DNA of 34,914 nt from Gemmataceae bacterium. Its GTDB lineage: Bacteria; Planctomycetota; Planctomycetia; Gemmatales; Gemmataceae. The stretch's first letter is position 1; every line of letters starts with the position of its first letter. The translations under genes were made by a program, and so were the position numbers. Where the stretch lies: assembly GCA_019747685.1 (NCBI GenBank), contig JAIEQN010000776.1, positions 1-34,914 on the forward strand, in the 5' to 3' direction. Shown here one piece after another: positions 17,364-28,000 of the stretch. The notes under the pieces are model-generated. The model made no database searches and was not told where the DNA came from. It saw only the letters and a list, made by a program, of their open reading frames with translations.

Positions 17364-18400
17364 ACCAATTCTTCCTTCCTCCGCTTCCCCCGGGTCAGGT
17401 CGTGGAGGATGTCCTGGAGGACGTCGTCGCCCCGCTTGCCGTCGGCCAGGGCCTCGTAGTTCAGCCGGACCCGGTGCAGGATCACGTCCGGGGCCAAGGC
17501 GTACAGGTCGTCGGGTACGACGTACCCGCGGCCGCGGATCAGCGCCCGGGCCTTGGCCGCCTTGATGAGGGCGATCCCGGCCCGCGGGCTGGCCCCTAGC
17601 TCCACGTCGGGGTGGCTGCGGGTCCGGGTGACGGCGTCGATGACGTGTTCCACGAACGTGTCGCTGACGTACACGTCGGCCGCCGCCTCCATCGCGGCGA
17701 CGAGGTCGTCGATGGTGCCGACCGGCTCGTCGGCCAGCACGTCGAACTCGGTCCGGGCGACCGCCCCGCCGCCCTCCCGCTTCACCCCCAGGGCCATGTT
17801 CCGCCGGAGGATTTCCTTCTCCTCATCGACCGTCGGGTAGACGAGCCGGTGGCGGAGCATGAACCGGTCGAGCTGGGCCTCCGGCAGCTCGAACGTCCCG
17901 GCCTGCTCGACCGGGTTCTGGGTGGCGATCACTAAAAACGGCGAGGGCAGCTTGAACGCCTCCTTGCCAATCGTCACCTTCCGCTCCTGCATGGCTTCGA
18001 GCAGGGCCGACTGCACCTTCGGGGCGGCCCGGTTGATCTCGTCGGCCAACAGCAGGTTCGTAAAGACCGGCCCCTTGTTCACCCGGAAGTCGTGCGTCTT
18101 CTGGTCGAGGATTTCCGACCCGAGGATGTCCGACGGCAGGAGGTCGATGGTGAACTGGATGCGGGCGAACTGGAGGTGGATCGACTTGGCCAGGCAGGAG
18201 ACGAGCAGCGTCTTGGCCAGCCCGGGGACGCCTTCGAGCAGCAGGTGGCCGCTGGTCAGCAGGGCGATCAGGATGCGCTCGACCACGACATCCTGGCCGA
18301 CGACGACGGTGCCGATCCGCTGGCGGACGCCGTTCAGGAAGGTGACGGTCGGGGTCGGGGCGGCGTGGCCGTTGGCCCCGTCGTCGGCGGGCAGGGTCAT
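17357..18400 (-). CDS. moxR: MoxR-family AAA+ ATPase
   Basis: 347 aa: GHLLLEGVPGLAKTLLVSCLA (Walker A), FARIQFTIDLLPSDILGSEI, LLADEINRAAPKVQSALLEAMQE (Walker B), FLVIATQNPVEQAGTFELPEAQLDRFM. Confidence 0.97.
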   Translation of the reverse strand: MTLPADDGANGHAAPTPTVTFLNGVRQRIGTVVVGQDVVVERILIALLTSGHLLLEGVPGLAKTLLVSCLAKSIHLQFARIQFTIDLLPSDILGSEILDQKTHDFRVNKGPVFTNLLLADEINRAAPKVQSALLEAMQERKVTIGKEAFKLPSPFLVIATQNPVEQAGTFELPEAQLDRFMLRHRLVYPTVDEEKEILRRNMALGVKREGGGAVARTEFDVLADEPVGTIDDLVAAMEAAADVYVSDTFVEHVIDAVTRTRSHPDVELGASPRAGIALIKAAKARALIRGRGYVVPDDLYALAPDVILHRVRLNYEALADGKRGDDVLQDILHDLTRGKRRKEELVR

Positions 18401-18585
18401 CGGTTCTCCCGGCGAGATACGGGGACGCCAAGCAGACGACCGCGGGCGGGAATACTTTCACCCGTCCGGTCGGATTCTGTAACGAGGCCGCCGGCCGTGC
18501 GTTGGCGGGGGGTGCGGCGTGCCTTCCAGGTATAACCGGCGGCCGACCGCTTGGGAAGCGGCTACGCCTGATTTTCACCGGACCG

Positions 18586-19989
18586 TTACACGGCGACCGA
18601 TTCGCCCCGTTCGGGGGCGGCCACGTCGGCGAACCCGACGGCCCGGAGGGCGTCGGCCAGCTCGGCCGCCTTCTCCGGCTCGCCGTGGACCAGCCGGACC
18701 CTCACCCCCGGCCCGGCCAGTGGGAGGAGTGACGCCACCATGCCCGGGTGGTCGGCGTGGCTCGACAGCCCGTTGAGGACGACGACTTCGGCCCGCACCT
18801 GGACCGTCCGGCCCAGCACCTTCACCTCCGGCCGCCGCTCGACCAGTCGCCGGCCGAGCGTCCCGTCGGCCTGATACCCGGCGATCAGTATCGTGTTCCG
18901 GCCGTCGCCCAGGTTGTGCTTGAGGTGGTGGAGGATGCGGCCGGCCTCGCACATGCCGCTCGCGGAGATGATGACACTCGGGTCGGTTCGGCGGTTGAGG
19001 GCGACGCTCTCGTGGACCTTCTCGACGTACCGCACCCGCCCTTCCCCGAACACTTCCGGGTGTTCGTCCAGGAGCCGCGCGGTCTCCTCGTCGAAGCACT
19101 CCGGGTGAGCCTTGAAGACCTCCGTGGCCCGGACCGCCATCGGGCTGTCCACGTAGATCGGGATCGGCGGCAACGCACCCGAGTTCATGAGCTGGTGGAG
19201 GAAGTACACCACCGTCTGCGTCCGGCCGACGCTGAACGCCGGGATGACCACCTTCCCGCCCCGGGCCGCGGTCCGGCGGACGACCACGCCCAGCCGGGCC
19301 GCCGTCTCATCGACGGGTTCGTGGGTGTGCCCGCCGTAGGTGCTTTCGGAGATGATGAGGTCGGCGGGCGGCAGCGGCTCGGGGTCGCGGAGGATCGGCA
19401 GCCCCGGCCGGCCGCGGTCGCCGGTGAAGGTGATGCGGCGGCCACCGACGCGGAGGTGGACGGCCGCCGACCCGAGCAGGTGGCCGGCGTCGGAGAACTC
19501 GGCCTCGATCCCGGGTAACACCTCGAACGGCTTGCCGTAGGGGACCGCCTTCAGCTTCAGGAGCGTGCGGTACACGTCCCGGGCGTCGTACAGCGGCTCG
19601 ACCTTCGGCTCGCCCCGGTCGAGCTTCCGGTTCAGGTAGTCGGCGTCTTCCTGCTGAATCTTCGCGGCATCCCCGAGCATGACGGCGGCCAGCGCCCGGG
19701 TCGCCGGGGTGCAGTAGATGGGGCCGGAAAAGCCCTGCCGGACGAGGTTCGGCAGGTTCCCGCAGTGGTCGATGTGGGCGTGGCTGAGGACGACGGCGTC
19801 GACCTTCTTCGGGCGGAACGGAAACTCCCGGTTGCGGGCGTGGCTGTCGGCCCGGCGGCCCTGGTACAGGCCGCACTCCAGCAGCACATTCTTTCCGCGA
19901 GCCGCCAGCAGGTGCATCGACCCGGTGACGGTCCCGGCCGCCCCCCAGAAGGTGACGGTCGGCGTGGTCGGGGCGTGAGAGGTTGCCAT
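18586..19989 (-). CDS. Metallo-beta-lactamase/beta-CASP/RMMBL hydrolase (RNase J/CPSF73-like exonuclease family)
   Basis: 467 aa from ATG 19989: VVLSHAHIDHCGNLPNL (HxHxDH), STYGGHTHEP, ISASGMCEAGRILHHLKHNLGDGRNTILIAGYQADGTLGRRL, GLSSHADHPGM. Confidence 0.93.
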   Translation of the reverse strand: MATSHAPTTPTVTFWGAAGTVTGSMHLLAARGKNVLLECGLYQGRRADSHARNREFPFRPKKVDAVVLSHAHIDHCGNLPNLVRQGFSGPIYCTPATRALAAVMLGDAAKIQQEDADYLNRKLDRGEPKVEPLYDARDVYRTLLKLKAVPYGKPFEVLPGIEAEFSDAGHLLGSAAVHLRVGGRRITFTGDRGRPGLPILRDPEPLPPADLIISESTYGGHTHEPVDETAARLGVVVRRTAARGGKVVIPAFSVGRTQTVVYFLHQLMNSGALPPIPIYVDSPMAVRATEVFKAHPECFDEETARLLDEHPEVFGEGRVRYVEKVHESVALNRRTDPSVIISASGMCEAGRILHHLKHNLGDGRNTILIAGYQADGTLGRRLVERRPEVKVLGRTVQVRAEVVVLNGLSSHADHPGMVASLLPLAGPGVRVRLVHGEPEKAAELADALRAVGFADVAAPERGESVAV

Positions 19990-20033
19990 CCCGCTTAAGG
20001 TAGACGACGGGGGCGAGCCGAACCAAGCGGCCC

Positions 20034-20109
20034 CAGATGAAGACACGTGAGGCACAGATCAGAACAACACAGGTACTGTCTTGATCTGTGTCTCTCCTGA
20101 TTTCATCAG
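20034..20109. repeat. 31-nt-arm inverted repeat (24/31 identical by hand) between the MBL and P450 genes
   Basis: CAGATGAAGACACGTGAGGCACAGATCAGAA (20034-20064) - 14 nt - TCTTGATCTGTGTCTCTCCTGATTTCATCAG (20079-20109). The P450 stop codon (20106-20108) lies in the right arm. Confidence 0.88.
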
Positions 20110-21455
20110 TGGCCGGATTTTCGTAGGCCAAGGACCAGCCGCAGGCCGCCGGCCGGGCGGAGGGACATCCCGGCCACCGGCACCGGCTCGCCCTGCCCCG
20201 GGGCCGGGGCGAAGGTAAACCGCCGCAGGAGCATCGCCGTCAGCAGCACCAGCTCGGTCATGGCGAAGGTGTTGCCGATGCACACCCGCGGCCCCATCCC
20301 GAACGGGAAGTAGGCCCCCGGCGGGATGGCCTCGGCCCGGCCCGGGGCGAACCGGTCCGGGTCGAACTTCTCCGGGTCGGGGAACCACCGCGGGTCGTGC
20401 TGGGTGACCCACGAGAAGACCCGGACGAGGCCACCCTTCGGGATCGCCCAGCCGCCGACCTCCACGTTCTGAAGGGCCTGCCGGCCGAACACCCCGATCG
20501 TCGGCGTCCGGTGCCGCAGCGCCTCCTTCACCACCCGCTCGACGTACTTGAGCTGGGGCAGGTCGGCGAACGTCGGGTCGCGGCCGGCTAGCACCTCATC
20601 CACCTCGGCCGCCGCCCGGGCGGCGACCTCCGGGAGCGACGCCAGGAACCACCCCACCCAAAGCATCCCGGCGGCCGCGGTGTCGTGCCCGGCCAGGAAC
20701 AGGCCGACCGTGTTGTCCCGGGCCTGTTCGTCGGTCAGCCCCTTCCCGTCCCCCTCCTCGTCCGTGGCCCGGAGCAGCATGGAAAGCAGGTCGCCGCGGT
20801 CCTCGCCGGACGCCCGGCGGTCCCGGATGATCCGCCGCACCACCCCGTCGAGGGTCCGGATGGCCCACTTCTTCTCGCCCTGCCCCGGCCACCACCGGGG
20901 GACCAGGAACGGGGTCGTGAACTCCTTCATGGCCACGGCGTTAAGGACCTTCATCACCCGGGCCAGGTCCGCCCGGTCGGCCCCCAGGTCGACCCCGAAC
21001 AGCGTCCGGGTGGCCACGTCCATCGTCAGGTCGGTCATCTCCCGCTCGAACTCGACCTCCCCGGCCAGCCGGTCGAGGTGGTCCCGGGCGGCCGCCGCCA
21101 TCAGCCCGGCGTACCCCGGGAACCGGGACGGGTGGAAGGCCGGCTGGATGATCCGCCGGTGCCGCAGCCACAGCTCGCCGTCGGTCATCAGGAGGCCGTC
21201 GCCGTTCCACTGCCTGAGCACCCGGATCGGGTGTTGGAACCGGCCGAACTGCCTGGCCTTCTCGACCAAGATCTCCCGGACCGCGTCCGGGTGGAAGAAG
21301 GTGAAGTCCCGGTACGGGCCGAACCGCATGTAGACGGCGTCCCCGTACTCCCGGTGCATGCCGGTGTAAAAGGCGAGCGGGTCGGCCTTGACCCGGCCGA
21401 CCAGCCGCAAGCCGAGCAGGCGGTCCCGGGGGCCGGGCGGACGGGCGGCGGTCAT
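20106..21455 (-). CDS. Cytochrome P450
   Basis: 449 aa from ATG 21455: I-helix AGHDTAAAG, ExxR region EALRHRTP, heme loop FPFGMGPRVCIGNTFAMTE. Confidence 0.97.
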   Translation of the reverse strand: MTAARPPGPRDRLLGLRLVGRVKADPLAFYTGMHREYGDAVYMRFGPYRDFTFFHPDAVREILVEKARQFGRFQHPIRVLRQWNGDGLLMTDGELWLRHRRIIQPAFHPSRFPGYAGLMAAAARDHLDRLAGEVEFEREMTDLTMDVATRTLFGVDLGADRADLARVMKVLNAVAMKEFTTPFLVPRWWPGQGEKKWAIRTLDGVVRRIIRDRRASGEDRGDLLSMLLRATDEEGDGKGLTDEQARDNTVGLFLAGHDTAAAGMLWVGWFLASLPEVAARAAAEVDEVLAGRDPTFADLPQLKYVERVVKEALRHRTPTIGVFGRQALQNVEVGGWAIPKGGLVRVFSWVTQHDPRWFPDPEKFDPDRFAPGRAEAIPPGAYFPFGMGPRVCIGNTFAMTELVLLTAMLLRRFTFAPAPGQGEPVPVAGMSLRPAGGLRLVLGLRKSGH

Positions 21456-21734
21456 GGGAACGCCCTTGTCGGGATGGGATACGGCTGAGTGTACGAACCG
21501 GCGGCCGTGGCCCGGCCCCCGGGCCGTACCGCCGGCGTCGCCCGTGCCGGCCGGCCGGGCGAGCGGCGGACGGTGACCCGGGCTGCTCCGGGCGGGCCGA
21601 TTGGCGCGGTTCGGCGTCCGGTACGGCCTGCGGCGGACCGGACGCCGGCCGGCCGGGCGAACGCGGCCGAATCCGCCCCGCCCGGCGGCCGGAGCGCGGG
21701 CAGATTCTGATACCGGTGACCCAACCCCCGGCCG

Positions 21735-21761
21735 GCCCGCCCGCGGGGGGCGGCGTTTTTT
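21735..21761 (+). terminator. Rho-independent terminator-like hairpin followed by TTTTTT, no plus-strand CDS upstream
   Basis: GCCCGCCC-gcggg-GGGCGGC (one bulged C) then G and six T (21756-21761). Confidence 0.45.
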
Positions 21762-22069
21762 CCGACGGCCCCGCAAACCATACCCGGTGCGGCCCCGTCT
21801 AGTGAACGTCACCCCCCGTTCCGGGCCGCCGGCCCGGCCGTCGCCCCGTGCCCGGCCGGACTCGCACCGGTGGGACGCCCACCGCCCCGGAGGGACGGCA
21901 CGATGCGGCGAATCGGAACACCTAGCCCGGGTTTCCCAGATTCTATGGCCGGGATTTCTTCGTCACCCCCCGGCCGGCCGCTAACCTGGACCGACTAAGA
22001 CACGCGCGAATCCCGGCGGAACCCCCCGGCACCCCGCGGCACACCCTCGATACATCTCGGGAGCGTCCC

Positions 22070-25000
22070 ATGTTTAAGCTCGCCCGGCGGAACCGGTGGA
22101 CCGGGTGGGCGGCCCGCAAGCCGTCCCTGCTCCGCCCCTTCCCCGTGCTCGGGCTGGAGCAACTGGAGGTCCGGGACACCCCGGCCACCTTCACCTGGAC
22201 CGGGGCCGGGGCCAACCAGCTCTGGTCGACCCCGGCCAACTGGCAGGGCGGGGTCGCCCCGACCGGCAACCCGCTGAACGTCGAGGACCTGGTGTTCCCG
22301 GCCGGCCCGACCCAGCGGGTGGCGGTCAACAACATCTCCGGCGGCATCTTCAACTCGATCACCTACGGGGCCGGCGGGTACACCCTGTCCGGGTCCCCGC
22401 TGACCCTCGGCGGGATCTCCGGGGTCAGCCAGAGCGGCAACCTGGTGGTCACCGCCGGGGCCGTCGACAACGCCCTGGCGATGAACGTCACCCTGGGGGC
22501 GGCGGCCGGCAACTTCCAGACCTTCTCGATCCTCGACTCGGCCGCCCTGACCGTCTCCGGCCGGCTGGCCGGGGTGGCCAACTCGACCCTGACCAAGGAC
22601 GGGGCCGGGACCCTCACCCTGACCAACGACAACAGCGGGTTCGCCGGGTTCTTCCGGCTGAACAACAACGCCGGCCAGCTCGTCATCACCAACCCGAACG
22701 CCCTGGGCACCACCTCGGCCCGGACGATCGTCGGGGCCGGGTCGTCGGTCCGGGTGCTGGTCGACGCGGCCGGGGCGATCACCGTCCGCGAGCCGATCAC
22801 CCTGAACGGCCTCGGGTTCGCCAACGACGGGGCCCTGTCCACCCTGTCCGGGACGACCAACTGGGACGCCCCGGTGGTGCTCGACAGCGACGCCGCCCTC
22901 GGGGCGTCGGCCGGGTCGGTGCTGAACGTGACCGGGGTGGTGAGCGACTCCGGGGCCGGGTTCGCCCTGTACAAGGAGGGGGCCGGGGAGGTCCGGCTGG
23001 CCAGCCCGACCGGGAACACCTACCGCCGCCAGACGATCGTCGACGACGGGGTGCTGACCGCCACCCACCCGCTGTCCCTCGGGGCCGGCGGCACCACCCT
23101 GAGCGGGACGATCGTCAACTACACCCTGACCCAGGCCGGGCAGCTCCGGCTGGCCGACCTGGCCCCGACCGGGGCCGACGGGAACCCCACCGGGTTCACC
23201 GTCCGGGACGAGTTCCTGACCATCAACGGCCCGGGCCGGGACTTCCTGGAGAACGACGGGGCCTTGGCCAACACCGTCGGGAACAACTACTGGGCCGGCC
23301 CGGTCACCCTCGGCAGCCCGGCCCCGAACGTGGCCGTGGCCGCCGCCGTCGGGGCGGCCGCCGGGACCACCCTGACCGTCAGCGGGGTGGTGTCGTCCCC
23401 GAACGGCCCGTACGCCCTGACCAAGGTGGACGCCGGGCGGGTCGTCCTGGACAACGCCAACACCTACACCGGGACCACCCTGGTCGCCCAGGGGGCCCTG
23501 ACCGCCCGGGACTCGACCGCCCTGGGGACGGTCGGCGGGTCGACCGGGGCCGAGGTCCAGGCCGCCCAGGTGATCGGCTCGCCCGGGACGTTCCAGATTT
23601 TCTTCAGCGGGGCCGGCACCATCCCCCTGCCGTTCAACGCCACCGCTCCGCAGGTCGAGGCCGCGGTTAACGCCCTGTCGACCGTCGTGTCGGCCGGCGG
23701 GAAGGTGTCGGTGACGGCCACCCGGATCGCCGGCGGGACCCAGTACAACATCATCTTCGGCGGGGCGTTCGTCGGGCTCAACCTGCCCCAGATCCAGGCC
23801 CTCGGGGCCGGGAACGTGGCCGCCGACACCATCACCGTCCGGGACGGCGGCGGGTCGGCCACCGCGGTCGTCGAGGGCGGGTCGCTGGAGCTGGAGGTGG
23901 AGGCCGGCGACCTGACCATCCCCCAGCGGGACGCCCACGGCCGGGACCTCGGGAACGACTCCGTCACCGGCGACCCGAACCGGCTCCGGGTGGCCGAGCC
24001 GATCACCATCTTCGGCCGCGGGCTGGACACGACCGACAACGGCCGGACCGGCGGGACCGGGGCCCTGCGGAGCGTCAGCGGGATCAACGTCACCACCGCC
24101 CCGATCGAGCTCGGGTACGCGAAGAACGTGGCCGACGCGATCGGGGTCGACCAGGACCGGCGGGCCGGCCACCCGACCCCGGACGCCACCTACTTCACCG
24201 CCGACTACAGCCTGACCACCCAGGGCGTGATCCTCGGCAACCTCGACCCCGAGCTGGACCGGGCGACCGAGTTCGTCAAGCGGGGCGAGGGCCACCTGAT
24301 CCTGCCGATCGCCAACACCTACCTCGGGACCACCCGGATCGAGCAGGGGTGGGCGACGGCCCGGAACGCGGCCTCCCTGGGCGGCCGGTTCGAGACGGTC
24401 GTCCGCCCGGCCCCGGCGGCCAACGTCAACCCGATCGGCCAGGGGGACACCGCCCAGCCGCCGACGGTGGTGAGCGCCGGGGCCGCCCTCCACCTCCGCC
24501 CGCTCACCCCGGGCACGAACCTCACCTTCCCCGAGAACCTGACCATCGCCGGGGTCGGCCCGACCCACCCGTACAGCTTCATCGACCGCCGCGGGGCGCT
24601 GATGAACCTGGACGGGAACAACACCTGGGCCGGGGACGTCGGGCTGGTCGGCCAGGCCGGGATCGGGGTCGAGCAGGTGATCGGCGGGTCCCGCAGCGAC
24701 CTAGTTGTCACCGGCACCCTCCGGGGCGGCCAGAACTCGTTCAACCTGTCCTCCAACGGCGGCCAGGCCGAGCAGGCGTTCCTGATCGACACCGGGGCCC
24801 CGGCCGGGGTCGTCCGGGTGACCTACAACTTCTTCACCCTCCGCGACCGGCTGACGGCCTACTACCCGCCCCGGGGCGAAGCCGGCAGCACCCGCATCCT
24901 CGACACCGGGTACATCAACAACGCCCCCGACCTGACGCCCCGGACCCTCGAGTTCCCGTTCGGCCCCGGGACCAGCAACCGGGTCGAGCTGGTCGTCAAC

Positions 25001-28000
25001 GAGGGCGGCAACCCGGACCCGTTCACCGTCTGGGAGCTGTCGGCCGAGGCCGAGGTGGATGGCGGGCTGATCAAGTTCGGGTCGAAGCGACTCTCCCTCC
25101 AGGGGGAGGGGACCTACGGCGGGGTCACGGAGGTCCGGGAGGGGACCCTGCGGTCCCAGAACGACACCGCCCTGGGGCGGAAGTTCAGCGGCACCGCCCG
25201 CACCCAGGGGACGTACACCCAGACGGCCACCGTCGTTTCCCCGGCCGCCGTGCTCGAGCTGGCCGGGAGCATCGACCGGCTCAACGGCGGGGTCGCCGCC
25301 GGCACCCAGGTGTTCTACGAGCAGCTCGTCCTGGACCGGCCCGGGCAGCAGGTGGCCGTCGCCGGCTCGACCGTCCCCGGGTTCACCGGGACGTTCACCC
25401 TGAGCTACCGCGGGCAGGTCACCCCGCCGCTGTCGATCACCGCCACCGCGGCCGACGTGGCCGCCGCCCTGAACGCCCTGTCCACCGTCCGGGCCGACTT
25501 CGCCTCCGACGGCGGGGCGACCGTCACCCGGACCGGGAACGTCTACACCGTGGTGTTCGGGAACACCCGGTCGGTCAGCGCCCCGCTGCTGGTGGCGACG
25601 GCCTCCGGCGGGGCCGAGGTGGCGGTCAGCGGCGGCCCGGCCGGGCTGGTCGTGTCGTCCGAGGACCACACCTGGCGGGGGGCCGTCACCCTCCGGGACG
25701 GCGCCCGGGTGGACGTCCGGACCCGGGCCCGGGTGTCGCTGCACGGGCCGATCGACGACGCCGTCAACCCGTCCCCGGCCGGGTCCGACCTGGCCAAGCG
25801 GGGGGCCGGCGAGCTGCTCCTGGCCGGGCCGAACACCTTCCGCGGGACGACCGCGATCGACGAGGGGGTGGTCACCGCCGCCAACTCGACCGCGTTCGGG
25901 GCGACGGCCGGCGGGACGGTGGTGGCCGACGGGGCCCAACTCCAGCTCCAGGGGAACCTGACCGTCGCCGGGGAGGCCCTGACCCTCCGCGGGACCGGGC
26001 CGGCGGCGGTGTCGGCGTTCGAGGACACCGTCCGGTGGGTGAACACCGGCCCCGGGCCGACCAACAACGGGCTGTCCGGGAACACCCTGCCGACCAGCGG
26101 GCGGGTGACCAGCGCGGTCGCCGACCCGTCCGACCCGAGCACCGTGTACGTGGCCACCGCCGGCGGCGGGGCCTGGAAGACGACCGACGGCGGGGTCACC
26201 TGGAACCCGCTGTTCGACCTCGACCCGGACGGGAACGGGCTGATCTACGGCGGGTCGTTCGCCGTCGCCCAGTCCGACCCCCGGGTGGTGTACTTCGCCA
26301 CCGGGGACACCAACGGGTACCCGACCGGGTCCGGGGTCCAGGGGCCGGCGGTCAACTACGCCGGCACCGGGGTGTACAAGTCGACCGACGCCGGCCGGAC
26401 CTGGACGGTCCTGACCACCACCGGCGGGGCCAACCCGCTCCGCGGGCAGGCGGTCAGCAAGATCATCGTCGACCCGGAGGTGGCCGACCGCATCTACGTG
26501 GCCAGCGGGACGAGCAATGTCCTGAACGCCGACCCGGCGGCCGTCCCCGGCGTCTGGCGGTACGACGGGGCCGACTGGTTCAACCTGACCGGGGGGCCGT
26601 CCCCGAACCGGCTGAGCGTCCCCGGGACGGGCGACTTCGCGGCCCCGCCGGCCGGGGTCGGGGCCCCGGAGAACGCCGGCCCGGACGACGACTACCGGAT
26701 CATGTTCCCGCAGACGAACGCCACCTGGAGCGACATCCAGCTGATCAAGCGGGGGTTCAGCCCGTTCACCGGGGCGAGCGAGTGGGTCCTGTACGCCGCC
26801 CTCGGGGAGTCGTTCCAGAAGTACTACCAGGGGCCGACCAGCCAGGGCATCTTCAACGCCGTCTACCGGACCGAGGACCCGGACTCGACCGGGGCCAACC
26901 CGACCTGGTGGCTGGGCACCGGGACGGTCTTCGTCCGGTCCCACACCACCGGCCCGGACATCCCCCAGCCGCTCCCCCCGCTCCCCCCGCCGACCCCGCC
27001 GGACCAGCGGGCCAACCCGTTCCCGGTCGGCCCGATCACCCCGCCGATCCCGTACATCCCGCCCGGCCGCAACGGCTGGATCAAGCTGGCCGGGACCCAG
27101 GACAACTACCTCCAGCCGACCGCCCGGTGGCCGCTCACCAAGAACCCGAACGAGGGGATCACCAACGACTTCATCTACGGGGTCATCAACCCCCACATCA
27201 CCGTGTACGCCTCTGTGGTGTGGCCGGACTACCAGGACCTGCGGGGCGAGCTGCGGGACATCCAGAAGACCGGGTGGGACGGCGGGATCGCCACCACCTG
27301 GCAGGCGACCGGGGCGGTCCCGGTCCGGCCGTTCGGCACCGCCACCTTCGACCCGCAGATCCCGGCCCCGCCGAACTCCCCGTACTACCGGAACATCGTC
27401 AAGGGGACCGGCCGGTACAACAACGCCCTGCTGGTCCAGTCGTCCACCCCGCTGATGGCCGCGGACAACGAGCCGGACGTGGTCTACCTGGCCGGCCGGG
27501 ACGACATCTTCGTCAGCACCAACGGCGGGCAGGCCTGGTCGGTCCTCCCGCCCGACCCGACCGGCAACAAGCCGGGCAACCAGTACCAGAGCCTGACCCG
27601 GGACTTCGCCGGCCGGCTGGTGATCGGGACCGACGGCGGGGTGTGGCGGTACGACCCGACCGTCGCCCCCGCCGACCGCCGGTACGTCAACCTGAACGGC
27701 GACCTGGCGGTCACCCAGCTGAACTCGGCCGACCCGCACCCGACCGACCTGAACCAGGCCCTGGCCGGGGCGACGGATAGCGGCACCCAGCGGTTCGACG
27801 GCGGGCTGGCCTGGGCCCGGCTGGACGACACCGCCGGGAGCAACACCGGGGTCGTCCGGTACGACCCGCGGAACCCGCTGGTGGCCTACGCCGCCCGGGA
27901 CGGCCAGCTCCGCAAGACGACCGACGGGGGGGCCACCTGGTTCACCCTCCGGAACGTCTCGACCGTCCCCCCGGACCTGAAGTTCGCCGACCTGTTCGAC

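Noticed and set aside
24349-27780. 1143-aa plus-strand ORF (and 22096..23670 plus)
   Set aside because: Different frame from the true giant CDS; composition (R/P/G-rich) is typical of out-of-frame translation.
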